Shown: piece after piece, positions 1-8,817 of the stretch | Position numbering within the stretch: position 1 is the stretch's first letter | How the letters are laid out: every line of letters starts with the position of its first letter | Source of the DNA: Bacteroidales bacterium | GTDB taxonomy: Bacteria > Bacteroidota > Bacteroidia > Bacteroidales > Paludibacteraceae | Direction: 5' to 3' | NCBI GenBank assembly: GCA_012837935.1 | Contig: DUQG01000053.1 | Span: forward strand, 1-52,119 | Length of the DNA: 52,119 nucleotides | The notes under the pieces: model-generated | Seen by the model: only the letters and a program-made list of their open reading frames with translations | The model's database searches: none | Told to the model about the DNA's origin: nothing | Translations under genes and position numbers: made by a program

Positions 1-129
1 ATTTTATTAAATAACTGCAAAATTATCTATTTTCAAATCAAGTCGTAAAATCAAAGAACGCCTGTAGCTGAGTGAAAATCAGCACTATATAAAGAAATTT
101 AAAAAATTAATGCATCACTAGTAATTTAC

Positions 130-335
130 AAACAAAAGCTTGTCCGTAGGACAAAACCATAAATAACCCCCGGATTTATCCGGGGGAATAAAAATAAAAT
201 AGTAAACAAAACTCTGTAGGAGTTTTCCATAACTAGTGTTTTACAGGGAAACGCTTACAGCGTTTAAGTTTATTCTGCTTTGTTACCCCCAATTAAAATT
301 GGGGGTTATGTACAGGAAACTTCTACGAAGTTTAT
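130..335. repeat. Array of six short hairpins upstream of the S46 peptidase
   Basis: The 395 bases before the first gene hold no recognisable coding sequence but a row of perfect palindromes. They lie at 140-154 (TTGTCC/GGACAA), 167-186 (CCCCCGGAT/ATCCGGGGG), 208-226 (AAAACTC/GAGTTTT), 249-265 (AAACGCT/AGCGTTT), 286-305 (CCCCCAATT/AATTGGGGG) and 317-333 (AAACTTC/GAAGTTT). Four of them centre on GTA or TAC, and two are preceded by a TACAGG-AAAC spacer, so they look like diverged units of one family. There is no U-run after any stem, so they are not obvious terminators. Confidence 0.6.
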
Positions 336-395
336 AAAACATTTTTTTTACAGAATTATAATGAATAATAGTGTGAAACTAACATATAATATTTA

Positions 396-2519
396 ATGAA
401 AAGATATTTTTTAATTGCGTTGGCTACCCTATTTTTGGGTTTTGGTGCCAAAGCGGACGAAGGAATGTGGATGTTGCCTTTGATTGAAAAGCTTAACATC
501 CAAAAAATGCAAAGCCTTGGGCTTGAAATGAATGCTGATGAAATTTACAGCAGTGAAAAAACAAGTTTGAAAGATGCGGTGGTTATCTTTGGCGGCGGAT
601 GTACGGGCGTAATGGTTTCGCCGTCGGGATTGCTGTTTACCAATCACCACTGCGGATACAGTGCCATTCAGAAACTTAGTAGCGTAGAACACAACTACCT
701 GAAAGATGGTTTTACTGCCAAAACAATGGCTGATGAACTTCCGTGTGATGGCTTGTCGGTTATATTTTTGGTAAAAGTGCAAGATGTAACGGCTCGCGTA
801 ATGGAAAAAATTGGAAATCTTAGCGGCAACGAGCGTCGTGAGGCACTGCAAGAGATTTCAAACAGCATCAGCAAAGAAGCCAAAGGCGATACGCACTACA
901 TTGCTCAGGTTCGTTCATTCTACAACGGAAATGAATACTACCTTTTTGTTTATGAGCGTTTTACAGACGTACGTTTGGCTTACACACCGCCTTCGTCAAT
1001 CGGAAAATTTGGTGGCGAAACAGACAACTGGATGTATCCGCGCCATACGGGCGACTTTGCCGTGTTCCGTGTATTTGCAGACAAAGACGGTAAGCCTGCC
1101 ACATTTTCAAAAGAGAACGCTCCTTACGTGCCAAAACATTATGCGCCTGTTTCCAATCAAGGTTTCAAGGAAGGCGATTTTGCGATGATTTTGGGAAATC
1201 CGGGTTCTACCAATCGCTATGCCACTTCATTTGCCATAAAGGACAGAGTGAATAACGGCAACAGCGCACGAATTGAGATGCGTGGCGTGAAACAAGATGA
1301 GTGGAAAAAACATATGTTGGCTGATGAGGCGATTAATATTGCTTACGCCAATAAATACGCGGGAAGTTCCAACTATTGGAAAAACAGCATCGGTATGAAT
1401 AATGCCATCAAAAAGCTGAACGTAATTGTTGACAAAGAGAAACAAGAAACTGATTTTACAAAATGGGTAAATGCGGATAATCAACGAGTTGCAAAATACG
1501 GCAAAGTACTTTCTGAACTGGAAAGAGATTACACGCTTATCGATAAAAACCTACACTCCATCGAGTATCTGCGTGAAGCATTGCTTTACGGCGTGGAATT
1601 GCCACGTATGGCATCAATGGCAAACACAAATTTGAGTAAAGAAAAATCGATTGAAGATAATATCAATGGCGTAAAAGATATCTACAAAGATTACTATCCT
1701 GAAGTGGATAAAGCTGCTTTTACTGCATTATTGGAAGCATATAGAAAATCGGTTTCTGCGGATGCATTGCCTGATATTTACAAAACAATCGACAAGAAAT
1801 TCAAAGGCGATTATGCAAAATATGTAGATGATTTGTTCAGAAAATCGGTATTTACATCGAAAGAAAAATTGGCAGTAGCCTTGAAAGCTAAAAAGTGGAA
1901 TTTCTCCAATGACCCTGCCATTATTTTCTCTAAAAGTGTAAACGATAAGATGAAAGAACTTCGCTCGGACGAATACAGCAAAACAGTTGAGAAAATTGAT
2001 GAAAACGAACGTCTGTTTGTAGCCGGACTGAAAGAATGGGCAGAAGACAAAAATCAAGCTCTTTACCCGGATACCAACTTTACTATGCGTTTGACTTTTG
2101 GTCAAATTCTTGGTTACGAACCGGCTGATGGTGTGAGATATAATTTTTACACAACAACGAAAGGCGTTTTGGAAAAAGAGGACGCAGAAAATCCTGAGTT
2201 TATCGTTCCGCAAGAGTTGAAAGAGCTGATTGACAAGAAGGATTTTGGAAATTACACGGACAAAAACACCGGAAAAATGCACGTAAACTTCCTTACCAAC
2301 AACGACATTACCGGCGGTAACTCGGGAAGTCCCGTATTCAACTCGAAAGGCGAAGTAATTGGTTTGGCATTTGACGGAAACTGGGAAGCGATGAGCGGCG
2401 ATATTATTTTTGAGAAAAATGTGCAAAGATGTATCAACGTGGATATTCGCTACGTGCTTTTCGTGATGGAAAAATTTGGCGGTGCCGACCGTTTGATTAA
2501 AGAATTAACAATAAACTAA
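396..2519 (+). CDS. S46 family dipeptidyl-peptidase, DPP7 type
   Basis: An exported serine peptidase that removes dipeptides from the N-terminus of peptides. It is 707 residues, the usual S46 length (about 700-720). A signal peptide (about residues 1-20, ending AKA) predicts periplasmic location. The chymotrypsin-like catalytic His is His85 in TNHHCGY, the catalytic Ser is in GGNSGSPVF near the C-terminus, and an Asp lies in the RHTGDF region. The residue 18 positions after the catalytic Ser is Gly (FDGNWE). From family knowledge, Gly here marks DPP7 (hydrophobic P1) and Arg marks DPP11 (Asp/Glu P1), so DPP7-type specificity is inferred. In the family these enzymes feed peptide-using Bacteroidetes. 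gcvT starts 12 bases downstream on the same strand, so co-transcription is likely. Confidence 0.93.
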   Translation: MKRYFLIALATLFLGFGAKADEGMWMLPLIEKLNIQKMQSLGLEMNADEIYSSEKTSLKDAVVIFGGGCTGVMVSPSGLLFTNHHCGYSAIQKLSSVEHNYLKDGFTAKTMADELPCDGLSVIFLVKVQDVTARVMEKIGNLSGNERREALQEISNSISKEAKGDTHYIAQVRSFYNGNEYYLFVYERFTDVRLAYTPPSSIGKFGGETDNWMYPRHTGDFAVFRVFADKDGKPATFSKENAPYVPKHYAPVSNQGFKEGDFAMILGNPGSTNRYATSFAIKDRVNNGNSARIEMRGVKQDEWKKHMLADEAINIAYANKYAGSSNYWKNSIGMNNAIKKLNVIVDKEKQETDFTKWVNADNQRVAKYGKVLSELERDYTLIDKNLHSIEYLREALLYGVELPRMASMANTNLSKEKSIEDNINGVKDIYKDYYPEVDKAAFTALLEAYRKSVSADALPDIYKTIDKKFKGDYAKYVDDLFRKSVFTSKEKLAVALKAKKWNFSNDPAIIFSKSVNDKMKELRSDEYSKTVEKIDENERLFVAGLKEWAEDKNQALYPDTNFTMRLTFGQILGYEPADGVRYNFYTTTKGVLEKEDAENPEFIVPQELKELIDKKDFGNYTDKNTGKMHVNFLTNNDITGGNSGSPVFNSKGEVIGLAFDGNWEAMSGDIIFEKNVQRCINVDIRYVLFVMEKFGGADRLIKELTIN

Positions 2520-2531
2520 AACTTATACAAA

Positions 2532-3602
2532 ATGAAAACGACACCTTTTACAGAAACACACATTGCACTGGGTGCAAAAATGCATGAATTTGCAGGATAC
2601 AATATGCCGATAGAATACAGCGGCATCAACGACGAACATATTACTGTTCGTAACGGTGTGGGCGTTTTTGACGTTTCTCACATGGGCGAAATTTGGGTGA
2701 AAGGACCGAAAGCGCTTGATTTCCTACAACGTGTTTGCTCGAATGATGTTTCTAAACTGAGCATCGGACAGGCGCAGTACACCTATTTCCCGAACGGAAA
2801 AGGCGGAATTGTAGATGATATTATTGTCTATTATTTTGAGTCTGAAAAATATATGCTGGTGGTAAATGCTTCCAACTTGGAAAAAGATTGGAACTGGCTG
2901 GTAAAAAACAATACGGAAGGTGTAGAATTGGAAAATGCATCCGACCACACTGCTCAACTTGCCGTTCAAGGTCCAAAAGCGGTGGAAGTACTGCAAAAAT
3001 TGACTTCGGTTAATTTGGCAGAAATTCCGTTCTATCACTTCAAAGTGGGCGATTTTGCAGGCGTGAAAAACGTTATCCTTTCCAACACCGGTTATACCGG
3101 ATCAGGTGGTTTTGAATTGTATTTCTATCCCGAAGATGGTATGAAAATTTGGAATGCACTGTTTGAAGCCGGAAAAGAATACGGCATCAAACCAATTGGA
3201 TTGGGTGCGAGAGATACACTTCGCTTAGAGAAAGGTTTCTGCCTGTACGGAAATGAAATTGACGAGACCACTTCCCCACTCGAAGCCGGATTGGGGTGGA
3301 TTACCAAATTTGTTGACGGAAAAAACTTTATCGACCGCGAACGTTTGGAAAAAGAAAAAGCAGAAGGATTGAAACGCAAATTGGTTAAATTTGAACTTCA
3401 AGAGCGCGGTATTCCACGTAGCGGTTACGAAATTGTAAATGCCGATGGCGAAGTGATTGGTCAAGTAACATCCGGCACGATGCTACCCGAAACAAAAATC
3501 GGAATGGGATTGGGCTATGTGAATGCACCTTATTTCAAAAACGGTGAACCAATTTACGTAAAAATTAGAAATAAGAATATCGAGGCGAAGATTGTGAAGT
3601 AG
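2532..3602 (+). CDS. gcvT: Glycine cleavage system T protein (aminomethyltransferase)
   Basis: Transfers the methylene group from aminomethyl-lipoyl H protein to tetrahydrofolate, releasing ammonia, in cytoplasmic glycine breakdown. The 356 residues match the usual GcvT length. The folate-binding start ([17 protein letters not shown]), FDVSHMGE, the GYTGSGGFE segment and the C-terminal beta-barrel ending in [11 protein letters not shown] are all present. It follows the DPP7 gene by 12 bases and is followed by a strong terminator, so it closes that transcript. The other gcv genes (gcvH, gcvP) and a glycine riboswitch are not in the window. Confidence 0.97.
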   Translation: MKTTPFTETHIALGAKMHEFAGYNMPIEYSGINDEHITVRNGVGVFDVSHMGEIWVKGPKALDFLQRVCSNDVSKLSIGQAQYTYFPNGKGGIVDDIIVYYFESEKYMLVVNASNLEKDWNWLVKNNTEGVELENASDHTAQLAVQGPKAVEVLQKLTSVNLAEIPFYHFKVGDFAGVKNVILSNTGYTGSGGFELYFYPEDGMKIWNALFEAGKEYGIKPIGLGARDTLRLEKGFCLYGNEIDETTSPLEAGLGWITKFVDGKNFIDRERLEKEKAEGLKRKLVKFELQERGIPRSGYEIVNADGEVIGQVTSGTMLPETKIGMGLGYVNAPYFKNGEPIYVKIRNKNIEAKIVK

Positions 3603-3618
3603 TAGCTTGATAATAATT

Positions 3619-3655
3619 AAAAAAATAAGAGTGCAAATTGCACTCTTATTTTTTT
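3619..3655. terminator. Bidirectional rho-independent terminator after gcvT
   Basis: A stem AAATAAGAGTGCAA / TTGCACTCTTATTT with a one-base centre, A-run on the left and T-run on the right. It starts 17 bases after the gcvT stop. It can also stop minus-strand transcription arriving from the creatininase-family gene. Confidence 0.9.
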
Positions 3656-3666
3656 GTTTTGATAAT

Positions 3667-3732
3667 CGTCGGCTAAAAGCCGATGCACCCCAATATAATA
3701 AAAATTTGTGCTAACTTGTGGAATTTGTGTTC
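3667..3732. repeat. Two dispersed intergenic repeats (GTCGGC hairpin and AATTTGTG motif)
   Basis: At 3667-3690 is a hairpin (TCGGCT/AGCCGA) followed by TGCACCC. Close relatives lie at 47471-47497 and 49929-49955, both with GCACCCAAC after the stem. At 3702-3732 is a set of AATTTGTG-like octamers (AAATTTGTG, AACTTGTG, GAATTTGTGTTC). Its relatives are at 8818-8880, 19491-19535, 19994-20050 and 20229-20268. No gene covers either. Confidence 0.65.
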
Positions 3733-3810
3733 TATTATTTATATCATCAAAATCAAGCAAATCACGGTTCTGACTATTTGTGCCAAGAATAAAGACAATC
3801 TTTCTGGTTT

Positions 3811-4575
3811 TTATTCCTTTCCCAGCTCCGCAATCACTTCCGCGATAATCGGGATTACATCTTCCACAAATTGTTTCCCTTTTTCTGCGGATGCTTTCTT
3901 CGGATTTCCAAGACCTGTATCGTCCGTAATCGCATCCCAGTGACGTGGTGTCCATGCTTTTTTATTCTCTACCGCTGCGATATTAAACGGTTTTACAATT
4001 CCATCTCCGGCAGTGGACAAATCAATCAATTCGGGATAATAGTGCATCATAGCGGATGTTTCCAGTTCACCACCGTGCTCATCAACTTCCGCTTCAAAAT
4101 AATCAGAATGTGGCAACACAGTCCACCACTCCATCGACAAAATACGGAAATCTGGATACGTAAACGCCAAGTCACGAATCATCGGTCTGAACGTATTTCC
4201 ACCATGTCCGTTCACAATCAGCAGGTTTCTAAATCCTTGACGGTAAAGCGAATGTACAATATCTTCCAGAATGGCTTTTTGTGTCTCGAAACGTGGATGA
4301 ATACAGAAAGCTTTGTTCCATTGTCCCGGATTTTGCGCACCGTAAACCACAGGCGGAAGCACCATCGCTTTTACTCCGAGATGCTCATTTGCGTAGTCTG
4401 CACTATCACAAGCCACCGCATGCGATAAATAGCAATCTGTAAAGTACGGCAAATGATAATTATGTGGTTCCACTGCTCCCCACGGAAGTACCACTACACT
4501 GTATTTCTCGTCTTTAATTTTTCCCCAGTTTTGAGTAACCAGGTCGTATTCTGAAATTTTTCTATTTGCTTGCAT
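3811..4575 (-). CDS. Creatininase-family amidohydrolase
   Basis: A metal-dependent cyclic-amide hydrolase of the creatininase / mycofactocin-peptidase MftE / FAPy-deformylase superfamily, 254 residues and cytoplasmic (no signal peptide). The metal-binding pattern is visible: LPWGAVEPHNYHLPYFTD (Glu, His and Asp ligands), IVNGHGGN and the DEHGGELETS Glu. The substrate cannot be named from sequence; true creatininase is only one member of the family. It is transcribed alone on the minus strand, convergent with gcvT. A CAAAGTTA element (a minus-strand TAnnTTTG -7 box) lies at 4592-4599, just upstream of the start. Confidence 0.88.
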   Translation of the reverse strand: MQANRKISEYDLVTQNWGKIKDEKYSVVVLPWGAVEPHNYHLPYFTDCYLSHAVACDSADYANEHLGVKAMVLPPVVYGAQNPGQWNKAFCIHPRFETQKAILEDIVHSLYRQGFRNLLIVNGHGGNTFRPMIRDLAFTYPDFRILSMEWWTVLPHSDYFEAEVDEHGGELETSAMMHYYPELIDLSTAGDGIVKPFNIAAVENKKAWTPRHWDAITDDTGLGNPKKASAEKGKQFVEDVIPIIAEVIAELGKE

Positions 4576-4591
4576 AATATTATTTTTGTTT

Positions 4592-4599
4592 CAAAGTTA
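4592..4599 (-). promoter_or_regulatory. Probable -7 box of the creatininase-family gene
   Basis: On the minus strand this reads TAACTTTG, matching Bacteroidetes TAnnTTTG, 17 bases before the start codon. No clear -33 TTTG was seen at the usual 19-base spacing. Confidence 0.5.
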
Positions 4600-4640
4600 C
4601 GAATAATAATGATAGAAAGTCATGAGTTTTACTATTTCCC

Positions 4641-4720
4641 GTTTTTCAATTGGCTGGAAGCCAATTGTGTCCACTACCTCTCATCATCAAGAAAAGCATC
4701 AAAAACAGTGGGGACTTTCG
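4641..4720. repeat. Hairpin repeat, left copy beside the 69-residue membrane protein
   Basis: Contains the hairpin CAATTGGCT-GGA-AGCCAATTG, then TGTCCACTA, and ends in ACAGTGGGGACTTTCG. The second copy at 5086-5149 has the same order of parts in the same orientation (CAATCGGTTGGAAACCGATTG, GTCCCCACTA, ACAGTGGGGACTTTCG). The two copies enclose the small gene at 4744-4953. Confidence 0.65.
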
Positions 4721-4743
4721 GTATCTTTGCTGAAGATAAAATG

Positions 4744-4953
4744 CTACCACGCCATCAGCCACCCTAAACCCAACAACGCTGCTCCCACCAACAAAAGTAT
4801 AAGATAAGCAGGATATTGAACTAAATATCGTCCCCAATACATATCAGACTTATCCATATCATCGTCATTCATCCCCTTATACCACGCTAAAAAATACGAT
4901 CCAAAAAATAGAATAGCTCCAACAATCGTAAATACAATTCCTAAGGGTTTCAT
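4744..4953 (-). CDS. Small two-helix membrane protein, unknown function
   Basis: Sixty-nine residues with two predicted membrane helices (about 4-24 and 49-68) joined by a charged loop rich in Asp (NDDDMDKSD). I do not recognise a family. A good minus-strand Bacteroidetes promoter precedes it: TATATTTG (plus strand CAAATATA, 4979-4986) with a TTTTG -33 element at 5010-5013 and a 23-base gap. Clean codon structure and this promoter argue for a real gene. It stands alone between two copies of a hairpin repeat. Confidence 0.65.
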   Translation of the reverse strand: MKPLGIVFTIVGAILFFGSYFLAWYKGMNDDDMDKSDMYWGRYLVQYPAYLILLLVGAALLGLGWLMAW

Positions 4954-4978
4954 CTTTATTATAATTGTTTATAATTCA

Positions 4979-5013
4979 CAAATATACACAAGTTTTCATT
5001 AGATTTTTACAAA
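4979..5013 (-). promoter_or_regulatory. Promoter of the small membrane protein gene
   Basis: Minus strand: -33 TTTG (5010-5013), 23-base spacer and -7 TATATTTG (4979-4986), placed 26 bases before the start codon. The spacer is slightly longer than the 19 bases seen at leuA, rpmH and rpmE2 in this window. Confidence 0.55.
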
Positions 5014-5085
5014 AAGTCGATGTTTTTTAAAAACAAAAAAGCCAAGCATAAATGTTCAGCTTTTTCTAATTCTTTTCAATTACTT

Positions 5086-5274
5086 GTCTTTTTCAATCGG
5101 TTGGAAACCGATTGTCCCCACTAAAATCCAAGGACAGTGGGGACTTTCGTCGAATCTTGTCCGTTTACCAACGGATGCCGAAAGAAACACCTATAGACTA
5201 CTTACTACCTTCTTCCATCTTGAAGTTCTTAGGACAATGCCGACATTTTATTCGCACACCAATCGGCAATGTCC
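5086..5274. repeat. Hairpin repeat, right copy, plus a third hairpin
   Basis: This gap (4954-5322) contains no gene. At 5086-5149 is the second copy of the repeat at 4641-4720. Here GTCCCCACT and AGTGGGGAC also form a stem with each other. At 5232-5274 is a separate 12-base-pair stem (GGACAATGCCGA / TCGGCAATGTCC, one mismatch) with a 19-base loop. Confidence 0.6.
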
Positions 5275-5288
5275 TTCACAGATTATAA

Positions 5289-5323
5289 ACTACAGACTAC
5301 GGACTACAGACTACAGACTACCC
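5289..5323. repeat. Heptanucleotide array at the carB 3' end
   Basis: Five consecutive 7-base units: ACTACAG, ACTACGG, ACTACAG, ACTACAG, ACTACCC. The last unit touches the carB stop codon. Arrays with the same period but different units occur at other gene ends in this window. Confidence 0.75.
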
Positions 5324-8300
5324 TAATACTCCCCCCAGCTCTTTATCTTCAAATCTTCCAACTCCAAATTACAGAAAGACTTGATAAAGGCAGATGCCAG
5401 TCGAGCGTTGGTAATTAGCGGAATATTGTAGTCCACGGCATTTCGGCGAATGATATAGCCGTTGGTCAATTCTCGTTTAGTTACGTTTTTCGGGATATTA
5501 ATAATCAAATCAAAACGTTTATCGGCAATCATCGACAAGATATTTTCATCGCCTTCTTCGTCCGGCCAATTTACATCCGTAGCTTCTATACCGTTCTCTT
5601 CCAAGAATTTTTGCGTACCGTGACTCGCATATAGTTTATAACCTTTTTGGTAAAGCAATTTACAGGCTTCCAGTAAATCCACTTTCGATTTTGCTTCTCC
5701 CGATGAAATCAAAACACCTTTTTTAGGCACTACGTAACCTATTGACAGCATTGACTTTAGCATTGCTTCTTTAAAGTCATCACCGATACAGCCAACCTCA
5801 CCCGTTGACGACATATCCACACCAAGTATCGGGTCAAAATTATGCAATCGTGAGAATGAAAATTGCGATGCTTTCACTCCGATATGATCCAAATCAAACA
5901 CCGTGCTGTCCGGCTTGCTATACGGCGCATCCAGCATAATTCGTGTAGCTGTTTCTATAAAGTTTCGTTTCAGCACCTTAGAAACAAACGGTACCGAACG
6001 AGACGCTCGCAAGTTACACTCAATTACCTTAATCTCGTTATTTTTGGCAAGATATTGAATGTTAAACGGACCGCTGATATTTAGTTCTTTTGCAATCTGT
6101 TTCGAGATTTTTTTCACACGGCGCATCGTTTCAAAGTAAATTTTCTGAGCCGGGAATACCAAGGTAGCATCACCTGAATGTACACCGGCAAATTCCACGT
6201 GTTCGGAAATGGCGTATTCTACCACTTCACCATTTTTCGCCACGGCATCAAACTCTATCTCTTTGGCATTCTGCAAGAAAGATGAAACCACCACCGGAAA
6301 TTCTTTGGAAACATTGGCAGCCATTTGCAAGAATTCGTGCATCTGCTCATGGTCGTAGCACACGTTCATTGCCGCACCCGAAAGCACATATGAAGGACGA
6401 ATCAGCACCGGAAAACCTACTTCTTCCACAAAAGCATCAATCTCTTCAAAGCTTGTCAGCTCCTTCCAGCGCGGTTGGTCAATGCCAAGTTCATCAAGCA
6501 TGGCTGAGAATTTATGACGATTTTCTGCACGGTCGATGTTAAGTGCAGAAGTACCAAGAATAGGCACATTTTGACGATGAAGTTTGATAGCTAAGTTGTT
6601 AGGAATTTGTCCACCCACAGAAACAATAACGCCCTTAGGTTGCTCAATATCAATCACATCCATTACACGTTCAAAACTTAACTCATCAAAATACAAACGG
6701 TCGCACATATCGTAATCGGTTGAAACAGTTTCAGGGTTATAATTTATCATAACCGACTGATAACCAAGCTTACGAGCCGTTTCTACCGCATTAACCGAGC
6801 ACCAGTCAAACTCCACCGACGAACCGATTCGGTAAGCACCCGAACCAAGTACGATAACAGCTTCACCCGCTTCCTTTTTAATAGTCGCTGCAGATGCTTC
6901 TCCGTAGGTAAAATACAAGTAATTGGTCGCTTCCGGATTTGCAGAAGCAATGGTATTAATTCTACGCACAACAGGCGTAACATCTAATGACTTGCGATGT
7001 GCTCTCACACGTAATAATTCTTTTTCAAAGGTAGTTTGCGGATTTTCCACAAAACGAGCAATTTGGAAATCACTGAAACCAAGACGTTTAGCTTTTTCCA
7101 AAACATTTTTTGGAAGGTCTTCAATCTTTTTATAAGTAGAAAGTTCTTGACTAAACTTGTAGATATTTTCCAATTTCCCAAGGAACCATTTATCGATTTT
7201 GGTCAATTTTTCAATTTGCTCTACCGTATAACCTTTTTCAAATGCATCGGCAATGGCAAAAATTCGTAAGTCGGTCGGGTTTGCAAGTGCTTCTTCCACA
7301 TTTTCAAAAGTCATCTCCCGATTCCCCACAAATCCATGCATTCCCTGACCAATCATCCGAAGTCCTTTTTGAATAATTTCTTCAAACGATTGTCCGATAG
7401 ACATAATTTCGCCTACCGACTTCATCGACGAACCTATTTGACGGCTTACTCCGGCAAATTTCGTCAAGTCCCAGCGTGGAATTTTCACAATCATATAATC
7501 CATTTTCGGTGCTTCATAAGCCGAGTTTGGCGTACCCATTTCACCGATTTGATCTAACGTATAGCCAAGTACCAACTTAGTTGCCACAAACGCCAGCGGA
7601 TAACCTGATGCTTTGGATGCCAAGGCAGACGAGCGACTCAAACGTGCATTGATTTCAATAATGCGATAGTCGTTTGTTTCGGCATTGAAAGCATATTGGA
7701 TATTACACTCACCCACGATGCCGATATGGCGCACCACACGACGTGCCACGTCTTCAAGCATCTCAATTTGCTCTTTTTTCAGCGTAATAATGGGTGCCAC
7801 CACGATACTTTCACCTGTATGAATGCCCAGCGGGTCGAAATTTTCCATCGGCACTACAGTAAAACAGTGGTCGTTTTTATCTCTAACCACCTCAAATTCA
7901 ATCTCTTTCCATCCTTTCAAACTCTCTTCTACCAAAATTTGATTAGAAAACGACAAAGCACTTTTACAAAGTTCCACAAACTCTTTTTCTGTTTGGCAAA
8001 TTCCGGAACCCAATCCGCCCAACGCATATGCCGAACGAACCATCACCGGGAAACCAATTTCGTGAGCTGCTTTTAACGCATCTTCCAAACTCTCCACCGC
8101 ATGTGAAACAGGTGTTTTAGCATCAATCTCGTCGAGCTTTTTCACGAACAAATCACGGTCTTCCGTAATCATAATCGCCTCAACCGATGTTCCTAATACA
8201 CGCACATTGTATTTTTGTAAGGTTCCACTTTGATACAACTCAGCACCACAATTCAACGCTGTTTGTCCACCAAAAGCCAACAAAATCCCGTCCGGTTGCT

Positions 8301-8535
8301 CTTTTTCAATCACTTTTTCCACAAAGTAAGGGGTAATAGGAAGGAAATAAACCTTGTCGGCTACCCCTTCGGAAGTCTGAATAGTTGCGATATTTGGATT
8401 GATAAGCACCGTCTCGATGCCCTCTTCGCGCATAGCTTTCAATGCCTGCGAACCGGAATAATCAAACTCACCTGCTTGTCCGATTTTCAACGCACCAGAA
8501 CCGAGTAAAATTACTTTTTTGATAGATTTGTCCAT
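5323..8535 (-). CDS. carB: Carbamoyl-phosphate synthase large subunit
   Basis: Makes carbamoyl phosphate from bicarbonate, ATP and glutamine-derived ammonia for pyrimidine and arginine synthesis. The 1070 residues are full length. The protein is a duplicated synthetase: N-terminal half with GSGALKIGQAGEFDYSG and its ATP-grasp domain, C-terminal half with GSGAYRIGSSVEFDW and a second ATP-grasp domain, and an MGS-like allosteric domain from about residue 930 (GVLISSGEAKSK). The small subunit gene carA is not adjacent, which is unusual but not rare. A 40-residue leader peptide and an overlapping terminator lie in the 5' leader (8571-8712), suggesting nucleotide-sensitive attenuation. Confidence 0.98.
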   Translation of the reverse strand: MDKSIKKVILLGSGALKIGQAGEFDYSGSQALKAMREEGIETVLINPNIATIQTSEGVADKVYFLPITPYFVEKVIEKEQPDGILLAFGGQTALNCGAELYQSGTLQKYNVRVLGTSVEAIMITEDRDLFVKKLDEIDAKTPVSHAVESLEDALKAAHEIGFPVMVRSAYALGGLGSGICQTEKEFVELCKSALSFSNQILVEESLKGWKEIEFEVVRDKNDHCFTVVPMENFDPLGIHTGESIVVAPIITLKKEQIEMLEDVARRVVRHIGIVGECNIQYAFNAETNDYRIIEINARLSRSSALASKASGYPLAFVATKLVLGYTLDQIGEMGTPNSAYEAPKMDYMIVKIPRWDLTKFAGVSRQIGSSMKSVGEIMSIGQSFEEIIQKGLRMIGQGMHGFVGNREMTFENVEEALANPTDLRIFAIADAFEKGYTVEQIEKLTKIDKWFLGKLENIYKFSQELSTYKKIEDLPKNVLEKAKRLGFSDFQIARFVENPQTTFEKELLRVRAHRKSLDVTPVVRRINTIASANPEATNYLYFTYGEASAATIKKEAGEAVIVLGSGAYRIGSSVEFDWCSVNAVETARKLGYQSVMINYNPETVSTDYDMCDRLYFDELSFERVMDVIDIEQPKGVIVSVGGQIPNNLAIKLHRQNVPILGTSALNIDRAENRHKFSAMLDELGIDQPRWKELTSFEEIDAFVEEVGFPVLIRPSYVLSGAAMNVCYDHEQMHEFLQMAANVSKEFPVVVSSFLQNAKEIEFDAVAKNGEVVEYAISEHVEFAGVHSGDATLVFPAQKIYFETMRRVKKISKQIAKELNISGPFNIQYLAKNNEIKVIECNLRASRSVPFVSKVLKRNFIETATRIMLDAPYSKPDSTVFDLDHIGVKASQFSFSRLHNFDPILGVDMSSTGEVGCIGDDFKEAMLKSMLSIGYVVPKKGVLISSGEAKSKVDLLEACKLLYQKGYKLYASHGTQKFLEENGIEATDVNWPDEEGDENILSMIADKRFDLIINIPKNVTKRELTNGYIIRRNAVDYNIPLITNARLASAFIKSFCNLELEDLKIKSWGEY

Positions 8536-8570
8536 TTTGTTTGAGTTATATAATTCTAATTTTTATACAT

Positions 8571-8611
8571 AAAAAATCGGAAAAATAGGCTATCTGCCTG
8601 TTTTTCCGATT
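8571..8611 (-). terminator. Attenuator terminator in the carB leader
   Basis: On the minus strand a 16-base-pair stem (AATCGGAAAAACAGGC / GCCTATTTTTCCGATT, one C.A mismatch) with loop AGATA is followed by a run of six T. It lies 36 bases before the carB start. No minus-strand gene ends between pntB and this point, so it stands in the carB leader. The leader ORF stop codon (8590-8592) falls in its loop, so a ribosome finishing the leader would cover the 5' arm. Confidence 0.85.
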
Positions 8612-8712
8612 ATAAGAAAATAAAAGTCGCCAATGGATAAATTGTTCTGCATGTTTATCCCCTGAAAAAAAATCCTGCCTGTCAGTGCAAGAGTGAACGA
8701 CTTTCTAAGCAT
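8590..8712 (-). CDS. Putative carB leader peptide (PyrL-like)
   Basis: A 40-codon ORF beginning MLRKSFTLALTGRIFF and ending FLIIGKTGR. Its stop lies inside the terminator loop. E. coli PyrL, which controls pyrBI by UTP-sensitive transcription pausing, is 44 residues and is likewise translated into its terminator. The message has an eight-U run (8665-8672) and a U-rich segment coding for DFYFLII just before the hairpin, the positions where low UTP would stall RNA polymerase. There is no sequence homology to PyrL; the match is in architecture. Arg codons (AGA, AGG, AGA) are few and scattered, so arginine sensing is less likely. Confidence 0.6.
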   Translation of the reverse strand: MLRKSFTLALTGRIFFQGINMQNNLSIGDFYFLIIGKTGR

Positions 8713-8750
8713 TGTTTCTACCTTACAAATACAATTTTTATAAATTCTTG

Positions 8751-8758
8751 CAAAGATA
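8751..8758 (-). promoter_or_regulatory. Probable -7 box for the carB leader transcript
   Basis: Minus strand TATCTTTG matches TAnnTTTG. Transcription would start about 7 bases later, roughly 30 bases before the leader ATG at 8712. No TTTG was seen at the expected -33 position. Confidence 0.5.
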
Positions 8759-8817
8759 CTACAAAATAAAATATCACGAGAAAAATTTCTGAAAATATTT
8801 CTTAAATGTGATAGTTT

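Noticed and set aside
361-395. Glycine riboswitch for gcvT
   Set aside because: gcvT follows the peptidase gene by 12 bases, and the leader at 1-395 has simple hairpins but no glycine-aptamer pattern.
5289-5323. Heptamer arrays as CRISPR
   Set aside because: Units are 7 bases, contiguous and without spacers. No cas genes are present.
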